Origin: Magnetaquicoccus sp039908525
Lineage (GTDB): Bacteria > Pseudomonadota > Magnetococcia > Magnetococcales > Magnetaquicoccaceae
DNA length: 64,000 bases
Reading direction: 5' to 3'
NCBI GenBank assembly: GCA_039908525.1
Contig: JAMOAY010000008.1
Span: 1-64,000 of the forward strand
How positions within the stretch are numbered: the stretch's first letter is position 1; every line of letters begins with the position of its first letter. The translations under genes and the position numbers were made by a program. The notes under the pieces were generated by a model that did not search any database, was not told where the DNA came from, and worked only from the letters and a program-made list of their open reading frames with translations. Below are positions 17,171 to 25,935 of this stretch, piece after piece.

Positions 17171-17719
17171 TCACTCCTTGCCGGAAGACCAGAACTTCCA
17201 CCAGGGGTGGGTATGGCGCGACAACTCTGGTGGAGGGTCTGTCGGCAGTGGGATATCGCCGCCAGAAGAGGGAGTTGCCGAGGGCGAACCAGCGACGGCC
17301 GGACGCGCGTACTCCCCACTCCAAAGCCAGTTGAACCACTGCTGCTGGGTGCGCGCTTCCGGAATGGTTTGCGGATCCAGCAGCGCATCGTCAAAATTGT
17401 GCTGGATATCCTTGACAACCCCCCGTTCATCAAAGGTAACCTCGACCCGGTTGATCACCCTGGCAAAGGTGCGCTGCACGTTTTTGAACTGGCGATCCTG
17501 CACATAGATCCAGCGATCCTTGCGCAGGCTGTTGACCATGGTCGGCACCCCCAGCAGCTCTTTCACCTGGGCCCGGGTCGTTTGCCCCACGGTGATCAGG
17601 GCGACCCGCTTGGGATCCAGAATGGTGCCTTTCTCATGCACCACGGCCTGGCAGCCAGCCAGGAGCAGAGAGAAAGGCAACAACAGCGCCAAGAAAAAAA
17701 ATCGCGTCGTGCGGACCAT
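17171..17719 (-). CDS. bamE: Outer-membrane assembly lipoprotein BamE
   Basis: A 182-residue lipoprotein. The signal sequence ends in the lipobox LLAGC (Cys near 22), and the SmpA/OmlA domain follows (ILDPKRVALITVGQTTRAQV, LLGVPTM, DRWIYVQDRQFKN, RVEVTFDERGVVKDI). BamE supports the BamA complex that folds outer-membrane beta-barrels. The start ATG 17719 (AGGGAA six bases upstream) gives a proper signal peptide; the open frame to 18043 is antisense to the chaperone gene and not used. The C-terminal 60 residues are a proline/serine-rich extension beyond the usual family length. It is divergent from the bc1 chaperone gene, an arrangement common in alphaproteobacteria. Confidence 0.88.
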   Translation of the reverse strand: MVRTTRFFFLALLLPFSLLLAGCQAVVHEKGTILDPKRVALITVGQTTRAQVKELLGVPTMVNSLRKDRWIYVQDRQFKNVQRTFARVINRVEVTFDERGVVKDIQHNFDDALLDPQTIPEARTQQQWFNWLWSGEYARPAVAGSPSATPSSGGDIPLPTDPPPELSRHTHPWWKFWSSGKE

Positions 17720-17837
17720 CGTTGGTTCCCTGTTCGATAGAGTGGTAAGCTGGTCCCCAGTCTCAAGCCGATACCCACCGCTTAAGAAAGCGCCCGTATT
17801 CCATGATAACCTTTGAAGGGACGAGAGCAAAGTTTCC

Positions 17838-18422
17838 ATGTCATGGTTCCGCAGAATATCTCCCAACATACCTTCCGCCGGGACGACGGCTCCGCCTGTC
17901 CCTGCCGGGGTCGCTCCGTCCGCACGACCATCCCGTGAGTCGGTGATTGCCGTGCATGATCGCATCGTTGACCAGGTGCTGCGCCTGACCGCAGAAAAAG
18001 AGCTGGCCAGCAATGATGCGTTCATCCTGCGTTTTGATGTCATGATTCTGTTCGTCTCCGCCGTGTTGCGACGCTTGCACCAGGCCGGCCCCGACTATCA
18101 CCTGTGTGCCCAGATGGTGTGGGATATCACCTTCGAGGGACTGGAGGAGAGTCTGCGCAACCGGGGGGTCTCCGATCTGCGCCTTGCTTCCCGCATGCGC
18201 ACCCTGCTGCAGAATGCAACCGGTCGGCGCAATGCCTATCTGGCGGCATGGGAAGAGCAGGATGGCCTGCGCTCGGCGATCGGTCGCAACGTTTTCAACG
18301 GCGCCGAGGCCAGTGATCCACGCATTGACAGGGTATTGGCCAATCTGCCAGGATTTGCCGACTCTGTGTTGGGACCGCTCGCGCCGCTCCCTGCCACCAC
18401 TCATCAAAAGGGAATTCCATGA
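17838..18422 (+). CDS. Ubiquinol-cytochrome c chaperone family protein (CBP3-like)
   Basis: A 194-residue protein. After a low-complexity N-terminus (about 1-35) there is a helical domain with motifs of the CBP3/ubiquinol-cytochrome c chaperone family: FILRFDVMILFVSAVLRRL, MVWDITFEGLEESLRNRGVSDL, and NAYLAAW near the C-terminus. In mitochondria and alphaproteobacteria the family helps assemble cytochrome b of the bc1 complex. Here, as in many alphaproteobacteria, it is divergent from bamE. It overlaps pgk by ATGA, which is not the usual downstream partner. Confidence 0.8.
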   Translation: MSWFRRISPNIPSAGTTAPPVPAGVAPSARPSRESVIAVHDRIVDQVLRLTAEKELASNDAFILRFDVMILFVSAVLRRLHQAGPDYHLCAQMVWDITFEGLEESLRNRGVSDLRLASRMRTLLQNATGRRNAYLAAWEEQDGLRSAIGRNVFNGAEASDPRIDRVLANLPGFADSVLGPLAPLPATTHQKGIP

Positions 18423-19612
18423 ACAAAGCCACCATCGACCAGATCGAACTGACCGGCAAACGGGTGTTCATCCGTGTAGATTTCAACGTTCCACTGACCG
18501 ACGAAGGGCAAATCCGCGAGGAGACCCGCATCACGGCCGCTCTGCCTACCATCCGCCTGGCCATGGCGCGCGGCGCACGGGTCGTGTTGGCCTCCCATTT
18601 CGGCCGCCCGGAAGGCAAGATCGTGCCGGCCTACTCCCTCGCACCGGTGGCAAAACGGCTCTCGCAACTGCTGGGACAAGAGGTTCCCCTGGCACCCGAC
18701 TGTGTCGGGACCGAGGTGGAACAAAGGGTGGAGGCACTGCGACCGGGCGAGGTGCTGTTGCTGGAGAATGTCCGTTTCCATGCCGGAGAGACGAAAAACA
18801 ATCCCGAACTGGCCGATGCCTTTGCCCGCCTGGCGGATGTGGTGGTCAACGACGCTTTTGGAGCCGCCCATCGCGCCCATGCCTCCAATGTGGGCATCGC
18901 GCAACGAGTCCGTCCCGCCGTGGCAGGGCTGCTGATGGCTGCCGAACTCGACTATTTCAATCGGGCGGTCCGCCATCCCCAGCGTCCGGTGGCGGCCATC
19001 CTGGGGGGATCCAAGGTCTCCAGCAAACTGGCCGTCATTGAATCCCTGCTGGACAAGGTGGATCAACTGCTCATCGGCGGGGCCATGGCCTTCACCTTTC
19101 TCAAGGCCCGCGGTCGTGCGGTGGGCAGCTCCCTGGTGGAAGATGAGATGCTGGAGGTGGCACGCGCCACGGAGGCCAAGGCACAGGCACAGGGTGTCTC
19201 CCTGCTGCTGCCGGTGGATGCCGTCATCGCCCCCTCCCCCCAGGCCGCAGAGCAGCAAACCGTGTCGATCGAGCAGATCCCGGAAGGCTGGATGGGATTG
19301 GATATCGGCCCGGCAACCCTGGCGCACTTTGCGCAAGGGTTGCAGACGGCCAGAACCATTCTCTGGAACGGACCCATGGGCATGTTCGAAAAACCGGCCT
19401 TCGCACAGGGCACCCTGGCCCTGGCCCGTTGGGTTGCCGACAGAGACGCGCTCTCGGTTGCCGGGGGCGGTGACACCGACGCTGCCTTGCGTCAGGCCGG
19501 CGTGGCAGACCGGTTCTCTTTCATCTCTACCGGGGGGGGCGCCTTCATGGAGTTGCTGGAGGGCAAAGAGTTGCCAGGTATTGCAGCGTTGATGGACGCA
19601 GAGTCGCCATGA
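18419..19612 (+). CDS. pgk: Phosphoglycerate kinase
   Basis: A 397-residue glycolytic enzyme transferring phosphate between 1,3-bisphosphoglycerate and ADP. It shows RVDFNVPL, the SHFGRPEGK loop, LLENVRFHAGE, GGSKVSSKL, the nucleotide loop NGPMGMFE and the C-terminal GGGDTDAAL. The length is standard. The start overlaps the stop of the chaperone gene (ATGA), and the stop overlaps the start of the CopD-like gene (ATGA), so the three are one transcriptional unit. Confidence 0.95.
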   Translation: MNKATIDQIELTGKRVFIRVDFNVPLTDEGQIREETRITAALPTIRLAMARGARVVLASHFGRPEGKIVPAYSLAPVAKRLSQLLGQEVPLAPDCVGTEVEQRVEALRPGEVLLLENVRFHAGETKNNPELADAFARLADVVVNDAFGAAHRAHASNVGIAQRVRPAVAGLLMAAELDYFNRAVRHPQRPVAAILGGSKVSSKLAVIESLLDKVDQLLIGGAMAFTFLKARGRAVGSSLVEDEMLEVARATEAKAQAQGVSLLLPVDAVIAPSPQAAEQQTVSIEQIPEGWMGLDIGPATLAHFAQGLQTARTILWNGPMGMFEKPAFAQGTLALARWVADRDALSVAGGGDTDAALRQAGVADRFSFISTGGGAFMELLEGKELPGIAALMDAESP

Positions 19613-20064
19613 CCCCGTTTCTCATGGCCATCCACATCGCAGCGGCCGTCATCTGGGTGGGGGGAATGTTTTTTGCCCATTTCTTTCTGCGTCCCGCTGC
19701 CCTGCCGCTACCCACAGAGCAACGCATTGATCTGTGGTTTGGCGTGCTGCGCAGGTTCTTCCCATGGGTGTGGGCCATCACCGTCGCCCTGCCCCTTTCC
19801 GGATACGGACTGCTCTACGCTCTGTCCGGCGCTCTGGGGCAGGGGGGATGGCACATCCTGATCATGCAACTGCTGGGCTGGATCATGATCGGCTTGTTTG
19901 CTTTCCTGTACATGGCCTACTTCCGGAACATGGCGCGCATGGTCAAAAACCGCCTGCTGCCCGAGGCCGGCCTCTACCTGAACCGCATTCGCATCGTGGT
20001 CACCATCAATCTGTTCCTGGGACTCGGCACCGTGATGATCGCCGCCAGTGGGCGTTTCTGGTAA
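19609..20064 (+). CDS. CopD-like integral membrane protein
   Basis: A 151-residue protein with four predicted membrane helices: about 4-25 (AIHIAAAVIWVGGMFFAHFF), 48-70, 80-102 and 128-148. The first helix carries His9 and the IHIAAAVIWVGG pattern characteristic of the CopD/YcnJ copper-export and related b-type haem membrane families. No copper operon partner lies nearby, so a metal role is uncertain and it could be a general CopD-domain protein. It is coupled by ATGA to pgk. Confidence 0.65.
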   Translation: MTPFLMAIHIAAAVIWVGGMFFAHFFLRPAALPLPTEQRIDLWFGVLRRFFPWVWAITVALPLSGYGLLYALSGALGQGGWHILIMQLLGWIMIGLFAFLYMAYFRNMARMVKNRLLPEAGLYLNRIRIVVTINLFLGLGTVMIAASGRFW

Positions 20065-20238
20065 CAGGTTGCCACAGCGCCAGTTGACGCGGTGTCTCGG
20101 TGTGCTGCCTGCTTTGAAAGGTGGCACAAGTGTCTGCAGAAACCAGCCATTGAAATGGCCTTCCATGGGTGGCATAGTCATTCCTGCGTGGTTTGGACGG
20201 GAATATCGTTGGCGTTGCAACCACAGGGATGAGAGCAG

Positions 20239-21255
20239 ATGGCGGATTCTCCTGAGGCAGACAAAAAAACCCATTGGCACCGCCTGTTGGCCCAGTTGCT
20301 GGAAGAGCCGATGGCGGCGGTCGATGTCCTCCTGCAGACGGAGGTGGATGTTGTCAGCAGCTCGCCCAAGGCGGACATCATCCTGCTGCGCCGGGAAGGA
20401 AATGCCTGGACGGAGGCACAAAAGGTATGGCTGGCGGATGGGATGCGCGATACGACGGCCGGGGAGCTTCTGATCGAATTCAAATTCACGGAGAGCCTAA
20501 CGGAAGACGCTATCGCACAGCTTTTTGCCGACACCCATCTCTACCGGAGCAAGCGCAGGCTGAAACCCGGGGAGCTGCGAAGCTTCCTGCTGCTCTCGAA
20601 GACGCCGAACACGGACCTGTTGGAAAAACATGGTTTCGCCTTGACCGACAAGCCCGGGATCTACGCATCCCGTGTTCGCTTGCTCAATGCGCTGCAGGTC
20701 ATCCTGTTGAACGAGCTGTCCAGTGCGCCGCACAATGCCCTGTGGAAATGCTTTGCCAGTCGGAGGCAGGCGTGGCAGAAAGCCTTTGCATGCATCCACC
20801 AACACGGTCTGCCGACCTTGTCGGCCACGCACGAGTATGTTGTCTTTGGCATCCGAAAGATACGCATGGAGGGTATCATGAAAAACGTGGAACCGTTCGG
20901 GTTGACCCCCGAGTATGTGATGGATGTGGGGCGTCGGGAGTGGTTGGCATCGATGATGAGATCCATGCCGAGGGAGGAACTGCTTAAAATGCCTGAAGCG
21001 GCCGATCTTTGGCGGGAAGGTCGGCGGGATGGTTGGCAGGATGGAGAACAAAAAGGCGAACAAAAAGGCGAACAAAAGGGCAAGGCCGAACTCCTCATGC
21101 GCCAGTTGACACGGCGTTTTGGTACATTGCCTGCTGGCATCCAGGAGAAGATCTCCACAGCCAACCTGAACACCCTGGAAGAATGGGGAGATCGGGTGCT
21201 GGACGCCCGCTCGCTGGGTGAGGTGCTTGGATCAAACCCGTTGGGTGCACACTGA
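20239..21255 (+). CDS. Rpn/PD-(D/E)XK transposase-like nuclease family protein
   Basis: A 338-residue protein. The N-terminal domain (about 15-190) has the restriction-endonuclease-like signature: an acidic residue in KADIILL followed by ELLIEFKFTE (E-x-K), as in Rpn/YhgA recombination-promoting nucleases and related families. After a linker with three GEQK repeats (about 270-282), the C-terminus (LMRQLTRRFG to LDARSLGEVL) matches the DUF4351 helical domain that often ends these proteins. Cellular role unproven; Rpn proteins promote RecA-independent DNA transfer in E. coli. The gene stands alone and may be accessory DNA. Confidence 0.7.
   Translation: MADSPEADKKTHWHRLLAQLLEEPMAAVDVLLQTEVDVVSSSPKADIILLRREGNAWTEAQKVWLADGMRDTTAGELLIEFKFTESLTEDAIAQLFADTHLYRSKRRLKPGELRSFLLLSKTPNTDLLEKHGFALTDKPGIYASRVRLLNALQVILLNELSSAPHNALWKCFASRRQAWQKAFACIHQHGLPTLSATHEYVVFGIRKIRMEGIMKNVEPFGLTPEYVMDVGRREWLASMMRSMPREELLKMPEAADLWREGRRDGWQDGEQKGEQKGEQKGKAELLMRQLTRRFGTLPAGIQEKISTANLNTLEEWGDRVLDARSLGEVLGSNPLGAH
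21046..21081 (+). repeat. In-frame 12-bp tandem repeat
   Basis: Three units of GAACAAAAAGGC (third unit GAACAAAAGGGC) encode repeated EQKG in the linker of the Rpn-like protein. Because the unit is a multiple of three, slippage would alter linker length without a frameshift. Confidence 0.85.
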
Positions 21256-21382
21256 GACGAACTCGGGCGGCCGGTCCGTGCTCCAGGGGGACAAGACCAG
21301 CCACCTCAATCCAACCCGGTCGGGCCGGAGTCCTGCGTCGAGGATGCTGTAACGGAACGGGTTCCAACCAACTGTTTCTTTC

Positions 21383-21475
21383 GGGGCTCCGCCCCGCGCC
21401 CCACCAGAGGGCTTTGCCCTCTGGACACCCCGCCGGGGGCCGTAACGGCCCCCGGACCCCGGCAGAACTTCTTAA
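21383..21475. repeat. Three-hairpin intergenic repeat, copy 1
   Basis: Three successive perfect inverted repeats: 21383-21395 (five pairs, loop TCC), 21404-21424 (nine pairs, loop TTT) and 21433-21455 (ten pairs, loop TAA), then a tail ending CTTAAAAAC. The same order, loop sizes and tail occur at 23114-23200 with different stem bases. It lies immediately downstream of the thioredoxin gene (minus strand), where it could also help end transcription, although no long U-run follows. Confidence 0.8.
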
Positions 21476-21488
21476 AAACCAATATCCC

Positions 21489-21857
21489 TCAGGCGCTCTC
21501 TTCCTGCTCGGCAATCTCCCTTTTGACCTGCTCCATATCCAGGAGACGACACTTTTCCAAAACCTCGATCAGACTGGATTCCGGCAGCATGCCCGGCTGG
21601 GAAAAAATAATGATCTTCTGCCGGAAAATCATCAGTGTCGGGATGGAACGAATCTGGAACGCCGCCGCCAACTCCTGTTGATCATCGGTATCCACCTTGC
21701 CAAACACCAGATCGGGATACTGCTCGGCAACCTTCTCAAAAATGGGCGCAAAAGAGCGGCACGGTCCACACCAGGGCGCCCAGAAATCGACCACCACCAT
21801 GTCGGTGCCGGCCACCGTGCTGCCAAAATTCTCCCCGGTCAAGGCAAGGGTTGCCAT
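21489..21857 (-). CDS. trxA: Thioredoxin
   Basis: A 122-residue thioredoxin with the active-site motif WCGPC at 29-33 (VVVDFWAPWCGPCR), cis-Pro loop RSIPTLMIF and KVDTDD. It reduces protein disulfides in the cytoplasm. ATG 21857 has GGGAGAG five bases upstream and matches the family start; the open frame continues upstream to 22073 inside lpxB in another frame and is not used. The C-terminal tail (about 100-122, charged) is a little longer than usual. It follows lpxB by 25 bp and probably shares its transcript. Confidence 0.92.
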   Translation of the reverse strand: MATLALTGENFGSTVAGTDMVVVDFWAPWCGPCRSFAPIFEKVAEQYPDLVFGKVDTDDQQELAAAFQIRSIPTLMIFRQKIIIFSQPGMLPESSLIEVLEKCRLLDMEQVKREIAEQEESA

Positions 21858-21882
21858 ATCAACTCTCCCGATCATCACACAG

Positions 21883-23073
21883 TTAACGGTGCATGGAGCC
21901 CCCGTCCCGGGCGGGATCCACAAGAAAATCCGCGACGACATCCACAGGCTGTCGTGCGGGATGCGACAATTTTTCACGAATGGCGGCAAACCCGCTGCGC
22001 ATCCGCGCCACCCGCTCTGGACGGGACAACAAACCCAGGAGATCCTGGGCCAACAGCCTGGGATGCAGTTCATCCTGAATACGCTCGGTCACCAGGGCAT
22101 GTCCGGCGACCAGATTGGCCAGGGAGATGTGGGGTACCTGAATCAGGCGCCGTCCGATCTCATAGGTCAACCGGTTGACACGATAGACCACCACCATCGG
22201 CGTGCCCAGCAAGGCCGCCTCCAGGGTGGCGGTACCGGAGGCCACCAGAGCGGCGTCGGCCGTCTCCAACAGGGCATAGGTTTCACCACGGCGAATGGTG
22301 ACAGGAGGCAGATCGGTGCCATGCGGACCGATTGCCATTGACCAGCAGGCCGCCAGGTCGGCATCGGAGAGGTTGTCCGCCAATGCCAACGCGAACCGCA
22401 CCCGAGGTTCCTGACGCGACAACTCCCGGCAGGTCGCCAACAGGGGAGCCAGCAATTGGCGCAACTCCCCACGACGACTGCCGGGCAACAGAACCACCAA
22501 CCTTTCCCCCTCGGCCAGACCCAACGACTCACGCACCCTGGCACGACAACCGGTGGGCACGGCCAGATGCACCAAGGGATGGCCAACAAAGGTTACCGGC
22601 AGGGCCGTTTGCTGATAGATGGCGGCTTCAAAAGGAAACAGCACCAACAGGTGATCCAACAGACGGGCAATACGGGCGACACGACCACGCCGCCATGCCC
22701 AAACCTGGGGGCTGACATAGTGGACCACGGGAATGGCCAACGACTTGGCCCGCCGGGCCAACAAAAGGTTGAAATCCGGCAGGTCGATGGTGATCAATAC
22801 CTGGGGACGCTCCTGTTCCAGCTGGCGGGCCAGGGCATGGAACACCTGCCACAAACGGGGGAAATGGCGGATGACCTCCGTCAAACCGACCACGGCCAGA
22901 TCATTGATATCAAACGCCCCCTGCAACCCCTGAGAGCGCATCCGCCGCCCCCCCACGCCCACCGCCGTCAATTGCGGGAAACGGTCCCGCAACGCCGCCA
23001 GCAACTCCCCCCCCAGCAGATCTCCCGAAGACTCGCCGGCCACCATCATGATTTTAGGCACGGGAACCCGCAT
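21883..23073 (-). CDS. lpxB: Lipid-A-disaccharide synthase
   Basis: A 396-residue family-19 glycosyltransferase that joins UDP-diacylglucosamine and lipid X in lipid A synthesis at the inner membrane. Motifs: VAGESSGDLLGGELL at the N-terminus, ITIDLPDFNLLLARRAK, YVSPQVWAWRRGR, VLFPFEAAIY, VGHPLV, LLPGSRRGEL and the C-terminal ALVASGTATLEAALLGTPMVVVY. Full length. It is separated from the Gfo/Idh-type gene upstream by a hairpin repeat element rather than being coupled to lpxI directly. Confidence 0.95.
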   Translation of the reverse strand: MRVPVPKIMMVAGESSGDLLGGELLAALRDRFPQLTAVGVGGRRMRSQGLQGAFDINDLAVVGLTEVIRHFPRLWQVFHALARQLEQERPQVLITIDLPDFNLLLARRAKSLAIPVVHYVSPQVWAWRRGRVARIARLLDHLLVLFPFEAAIYQQTALPVTFVGHPLVHLAVPTGCRARVRESLGLAEGERLVVLLPGSRRGELRQLLAPLLATCRELSRQEPRVRFALALADNLSDADLAACWSMAIGPHGTDLPPVTIRRGETYALLETADAALVASGTATLEAALLGTPMVVVYRVNRLTYEIGRRLIQVPHISLANLVAGHALVTERIQDELHPRLLAQDLLGLLSRPERVARMRSGFAAIREKLSHPARQPVDVVADFLVDPARDGGSMHR

Positions 23074-23113
23074 TCATGCATTCAGAAACGTGGATTGTCG
23101 TGTGGTTTACAAT

Positions 23114-23200
23114 GGGGGCTTCGCCCCCACCCCCACCAGGGGCTTCGCCCCTGGACCCCACCAGGGGGATAATCCCCCTGGACCCCTGACAGTTAAAAAC
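23114..23200. repeat. Three-hairpin intergenic repeat, copy 2
   Basis: Inverted repeats at 23114-23128 (six pairs, loop TTC), 23136-23154 (eight pairs, loop TTC) and 23161-23181 (nine pairs, loop TAA), followed by a tail containing GTTAAAAAC. Architecture matches copy 1 at 21383-21475, with compensating base changes in the stems. Read on the minus strand the first two loops form GCGAAGC, a core known for exceptionally stable DNA hairpins. It lies downstream of the Gfo/Idh gene and upstream of lpxB. Confidence 0.8.
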
Positions 23201-23247
23201 TATTGAAAAAAATGGGGAAATCCGGGAAGACCGGAAAACACGGAGAC

Positions 23248-24240
23248 TCACTCTGCCATTCCTGACGGATAGATGGCCTGCCGAATCATCGTCACAACCT
23301 GCAAAGCCCGTCGCCCATCCCGACCGCTGACAGCGATTGGCCCTCCCTGGCGGACGGCTGTACAAAAAGCGCGGATCTCCGCTTCCAGGGTGTCATAGGG
23401 TTGAACAGGCAGGGTTTCCTCCTCCAGAACGGAGAGCTCAATACCCGCCTGGAACACCTTTTCGGCCCCTCTGCGGATAAAGGAGAGGCGACTGTCGAGA
23501 AAATTGAGGGTGAAATAACCATCCGGCTGGAAAATCTTCAAACCACGACTCACCTCCCGGGCAACCCGTGAGGCCGTCACATTGGCCACACAACCATTCT
23601 GCAGACGCAACCGGGCGTTGGCCACATCCACCTGATCGGTGACCACCGACAGACCCACCGCATCCACATCCACCACATCCGACTGGAAAAGATGCAGAAT
23701 CAGATCCACATCATGGATCATCAGGTCAAGCACCACATCCAGGTCCAGGGAACGAGTCTTGAAGGGGGCCAGGCGGGTGGCCTCGATGAAGCGCGGTTGG
23801 CGCAGCAGACCGCTGCGGGTCAAGGCCGCCACCGCAGGGTGAAACCGTTTGAGATGGCCGACCTGCAACACCAGCCCCGCCCGATCGGCCAGGGCGATCA
23901 AGGCATCCGCCTCCGCCAGGGTGGTGGTCATCGGCTTTTCCACCAACACATGCACGCCAGCCGACAGGCATGCCTCCGCAACAGCAAAATGGCTGCGGGT
24001 GGGCGTTGCAACGGTCACCAGATCCAGATGCGGCAAAACGGCTGCGCAATCGGTGTAATAGGGTACAGAAAGCTCTTCGCCGACACGACGGGCCTGTTCG
24101 ACCTGCGCATCCACCACCGCCACCAACCTCACCTGGGGCAACTGCTGGTACTTGATGGCGTGAATGCGCCCCAGATAGCCTGTGCCGATCACCGCCGCCC
24201 GCAACAGGGGCTCCGTCCCGGCCTGCGGCTCAGCGGACAT
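23248..24240 (-). CDS. Gfo/Idh/MocA-family NAD(P)-dependent oxidoreductase
   Basis: A 330-residue dehydrogenase with an N-terminal Rossmann fold (AAVIGTGYLGRIHAIKY, then VVDAQ), the family hallmark VEKPMTTT near 105, and a C-terminal catalytic beta-sheet domain beginning LDLDVVLDLMIHDVDLI, where HD is the usual catalytic segment. Members oxidise or reduce sugars, commonly nucleotide sugars. ATG 24240 lies inside the end of lpxI (11-bp overlap). Its placement between lpxI and lpxB suggests a role with UDP-sugars of lipid A; a GnnA-like oxidation of UDP-GlcNAc is possible, but no aminotransferase partner is present here. Confidence 0.82.
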   Translation of the reverse strand: MSAEPQAGTEPLLRAAVIGTGYLGRIHAIKYQQLPQVRLVAVVDAQVEQARRVGEELSVPYYTDCAAVLPHLDLVTVATPTRSHFAVAEACLSAGVHVLVEKPMTTTLAEADALIALADRAGLVLQVGHLKRFHPAVAALTRSGLLRQPRFIEATRLAPFKTRSLDLDVVLDLMIHDVDLILHLFQSDVVDVDAVGLSVVTDQVDVANARLRLQNGCVANVTASRVAREVSRGLKIFQPDGYFTLNFLDSRLSFIRRGAEKVFQAGIELSVLEEETLPVQPYDTLEAEIRAFCTAVRQGGPIAVSGRDGRRALQVVTMIRQAIYPSGMAE

Positions 24241-25171
24241 GCGTGCCACCCTGACCCGTGTTCGCAGGTGGGGATTCTGCGGCGGTCGCACCATAACCAT
24301 CGGTCGGCGGTACGTCCGACGGCATCTCCTCCGCCCGACAGCCCACCAGGACCAGATTCAAGCGATCCGCCAGGGCACAGGTCTCTTCCAGCTCCAGAAT
24401 CATCGCTGCTCCCGCTTCAATGGCCATCACGACGATGCCTGCCTGATGCATGCGCTGCATCGTATTCGGTCCAATGGTCGGCAGATCAAGGCGCCGATCC
24501 TGCGTGGGCTTGGCCACCTTGACCAACACCCCGCCACCACCGTCCGCCCACCCCTTGCCAGCAATCAACGGACCGGCCCGCAAAATCATGGCATCGGTCC
24601 CCTCCATGGCCTCGACCGCCGCCACCATTTTCTGCCGTACAACCACCCCTTGACCGATATCCAACCGCCCCAACGCCTTGGCGGCCCACCAACCAAAGCG
24701 GATATCCTCCCACTCGGCCGCCGTTGGCTGACGCCGACTCAACAGGCCCGCCGGGGCCAGAAGCTCCGGAACAAAATCGGTCACCGACCTGAGGACAAAA
24801 CCCCGCTGCTCCAGAATGGCCGCTGCCTGACGCAACAGCAGATCATCGTGGCGGTGGAGCAGACCCAGCAACATCTTCATCGCCAGCCAATCGGGCCGGG
24901 CACGCCAGATGCGTGATTTGGTGATGCCACCCGCCATGACAACCCAATGGACATCATGGCGGAAGAAAAAATCGAGTATCTTCTGGAACTGGCCCAGACG
25001 AACCCAGGCAAACGCCGCCACCCACTCCGCCAACACAGGATCGGTCTCGCCGTGATGTCCGACAGCGACCAGCTCCCGCCCCTGCAACGCCTGGGCAAAC
25101 AGGACGGGCAGACGGCCATTTCCGGCGATCAGGCCGATGCGCCGGTCGGCAGTGGCATGATTCAGCGACAA
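24230..25171 (-). CDS. lpxI: UDP-2,3-diacylglucosamine pyrophosphatase LpxI
   Basis: A 313-residue protein of the LpxI (DUF1009) family, which replaces LpxH in many alphaproteobacteria and hydrolyses UDP-2,3-diacylglucosamine to lipid X. Signatures: GLIAGNGRLPVLFAQAL at the N-terminus, VVMAGGITKSRIW, and the C-terminal catalytic domain with IGQGVVVRQKMVAAVEAMEGTD, KVAKPTQDRRLDLPTIGP and GIVVMAIEAGAAMILE. The start is TTG 25171, behind AGAGAGG, overlapping the end of lpxA; no ATG occurs near. Its presence in the lpx cluster completes the lpxA-lpxI-lpxB order. Confidence 0.93.
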   Translation of the reverse strand: MSLNHATADRRIGLIAGNGRLPVLFAQALQGRELVAVGHHGETDPVLAEWVAAFAWVRLGQFQKILDFFFRHDVHWVVMAGGITKSRIWRARPDWLAMKMLLGLLHRHDDLLLRQAAAILEQRGFVLRSVTDFVPELLAPAGLLSRRQPTAAEWEDIRFGWWAAKALGRLDIGQGVVVRQKMVAAVEAMEGTDAMILRAGPLIAGKGWADGGGGVLVKVAKPTQDRRLDLPTIGPNTMQRMHQAGIVVMAIEAGAAMILELEETCALADRLNLVLVGCRAEEMPSDVPPTDGYGATAAESPPANTGQGGTHVR

Positions 25172-25935
25172 ATTCCTCTCTGTCCCGTCTGCAAAAATTC
25201 CAACAGATACTGGACCTCCGGCGAGTTTGAAAACTGCCGTTCCACCTCGGCAATCGCCTGTTCCAGACGCAGGTTGGAACGGAAAACAATCCGGTGGGCC
25301 TGCCGAATGGTCTTGATCACCTCTTCGGAGAAACCGTTGCGACGCAACCCGACAACATTCACACCGGTGATCTGCGCCCGGTTACCCGCCGCAGAGGCAA
25401 AGGGCACCACATCCATGGAGATGGCAGAGGCCCCGCCGATGAAGGCATTGCGACCAATGCGGGCAAACTGATGCACCGCCGTCAAACCGCCAATCACGGC
25501 ATAATCCTGCACCTCGACATGGCCCGCCAGGGTGGCGCCATTGGCCATCACCACGTTTTCACCCACACGGCAATCATGGGCCACGTGGGCATAAGCCATG
25601 ATCATGCAGTGGTTGCCGACCCTGGTCAGCCCCCCCCCTTTGGCAGTCCCCCGGTGGATACTGACAAACTCCCGGATCCAGCACTGCTCGCCGATCTCGA
25701 CCCGTGTCGGCTCGTCGGCATAATGGATATCCTGGGGTGCCTGACCGATGGAGGCAAAGTTGCAGATGCGGCTGCCCTGGCCGACCACCGTGTGCCCCTC
25801 AATCACCGCATGGGCACCGATCTCGACGCCCGACTCAAGCACCACATCCGGACCCACCACCGCATACGGACCCACGCGCACGCCGGCCCCCAGGGCAGAC
25901 TTGCAATCCACCACCGCTGTCGCATGAATCGACAT
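25162..25935 (-). CDS. lpxA: UDP-N-acetylglucosamine acyltransferase
   Basis: A 257-residue left-handed beta-helix acyltransferase that starts lipid A synthesis by adding a 3-hydroxyacyl chain to UDP-GlcNAc. Hexapeptide repeats dominate (VGPYAVVGPDVVLESGVEIG and following), with the catalytic His in YAHVAHDCRVGENVV and the family segments GQAPQDIHY and NVVGLRRNGFS. ATG 25935 overlaps the fabZ stop as TGATG; the upstream open frame to 26175 is antisense-like read-through of fabZ in another frame and is not used. Confidence 0.95.
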   Translation of the reverse strand: MSIHATAVVDCKSALGAGVRVGPYAVVGPDVVLESGVEIGAHAVIEGHTVVGQGSRICNFASIGQAPQDIHYADEPTRVEIGEQCWIREFVSIHRGTAKGGGLTRVGNHCMIMAYAHVAHDCRVGENVVMANGATLAGHVEVQDYAVIGGLTAVHQFARIGRNAFIGGASAISMDVVPFASAAGNRAQITGVNVVGLRRNGFSEEVIKTIRQAHRIVFRSNLRLEQAIAEVERQFSNSPEVQYLLEFLQTGQRGICR

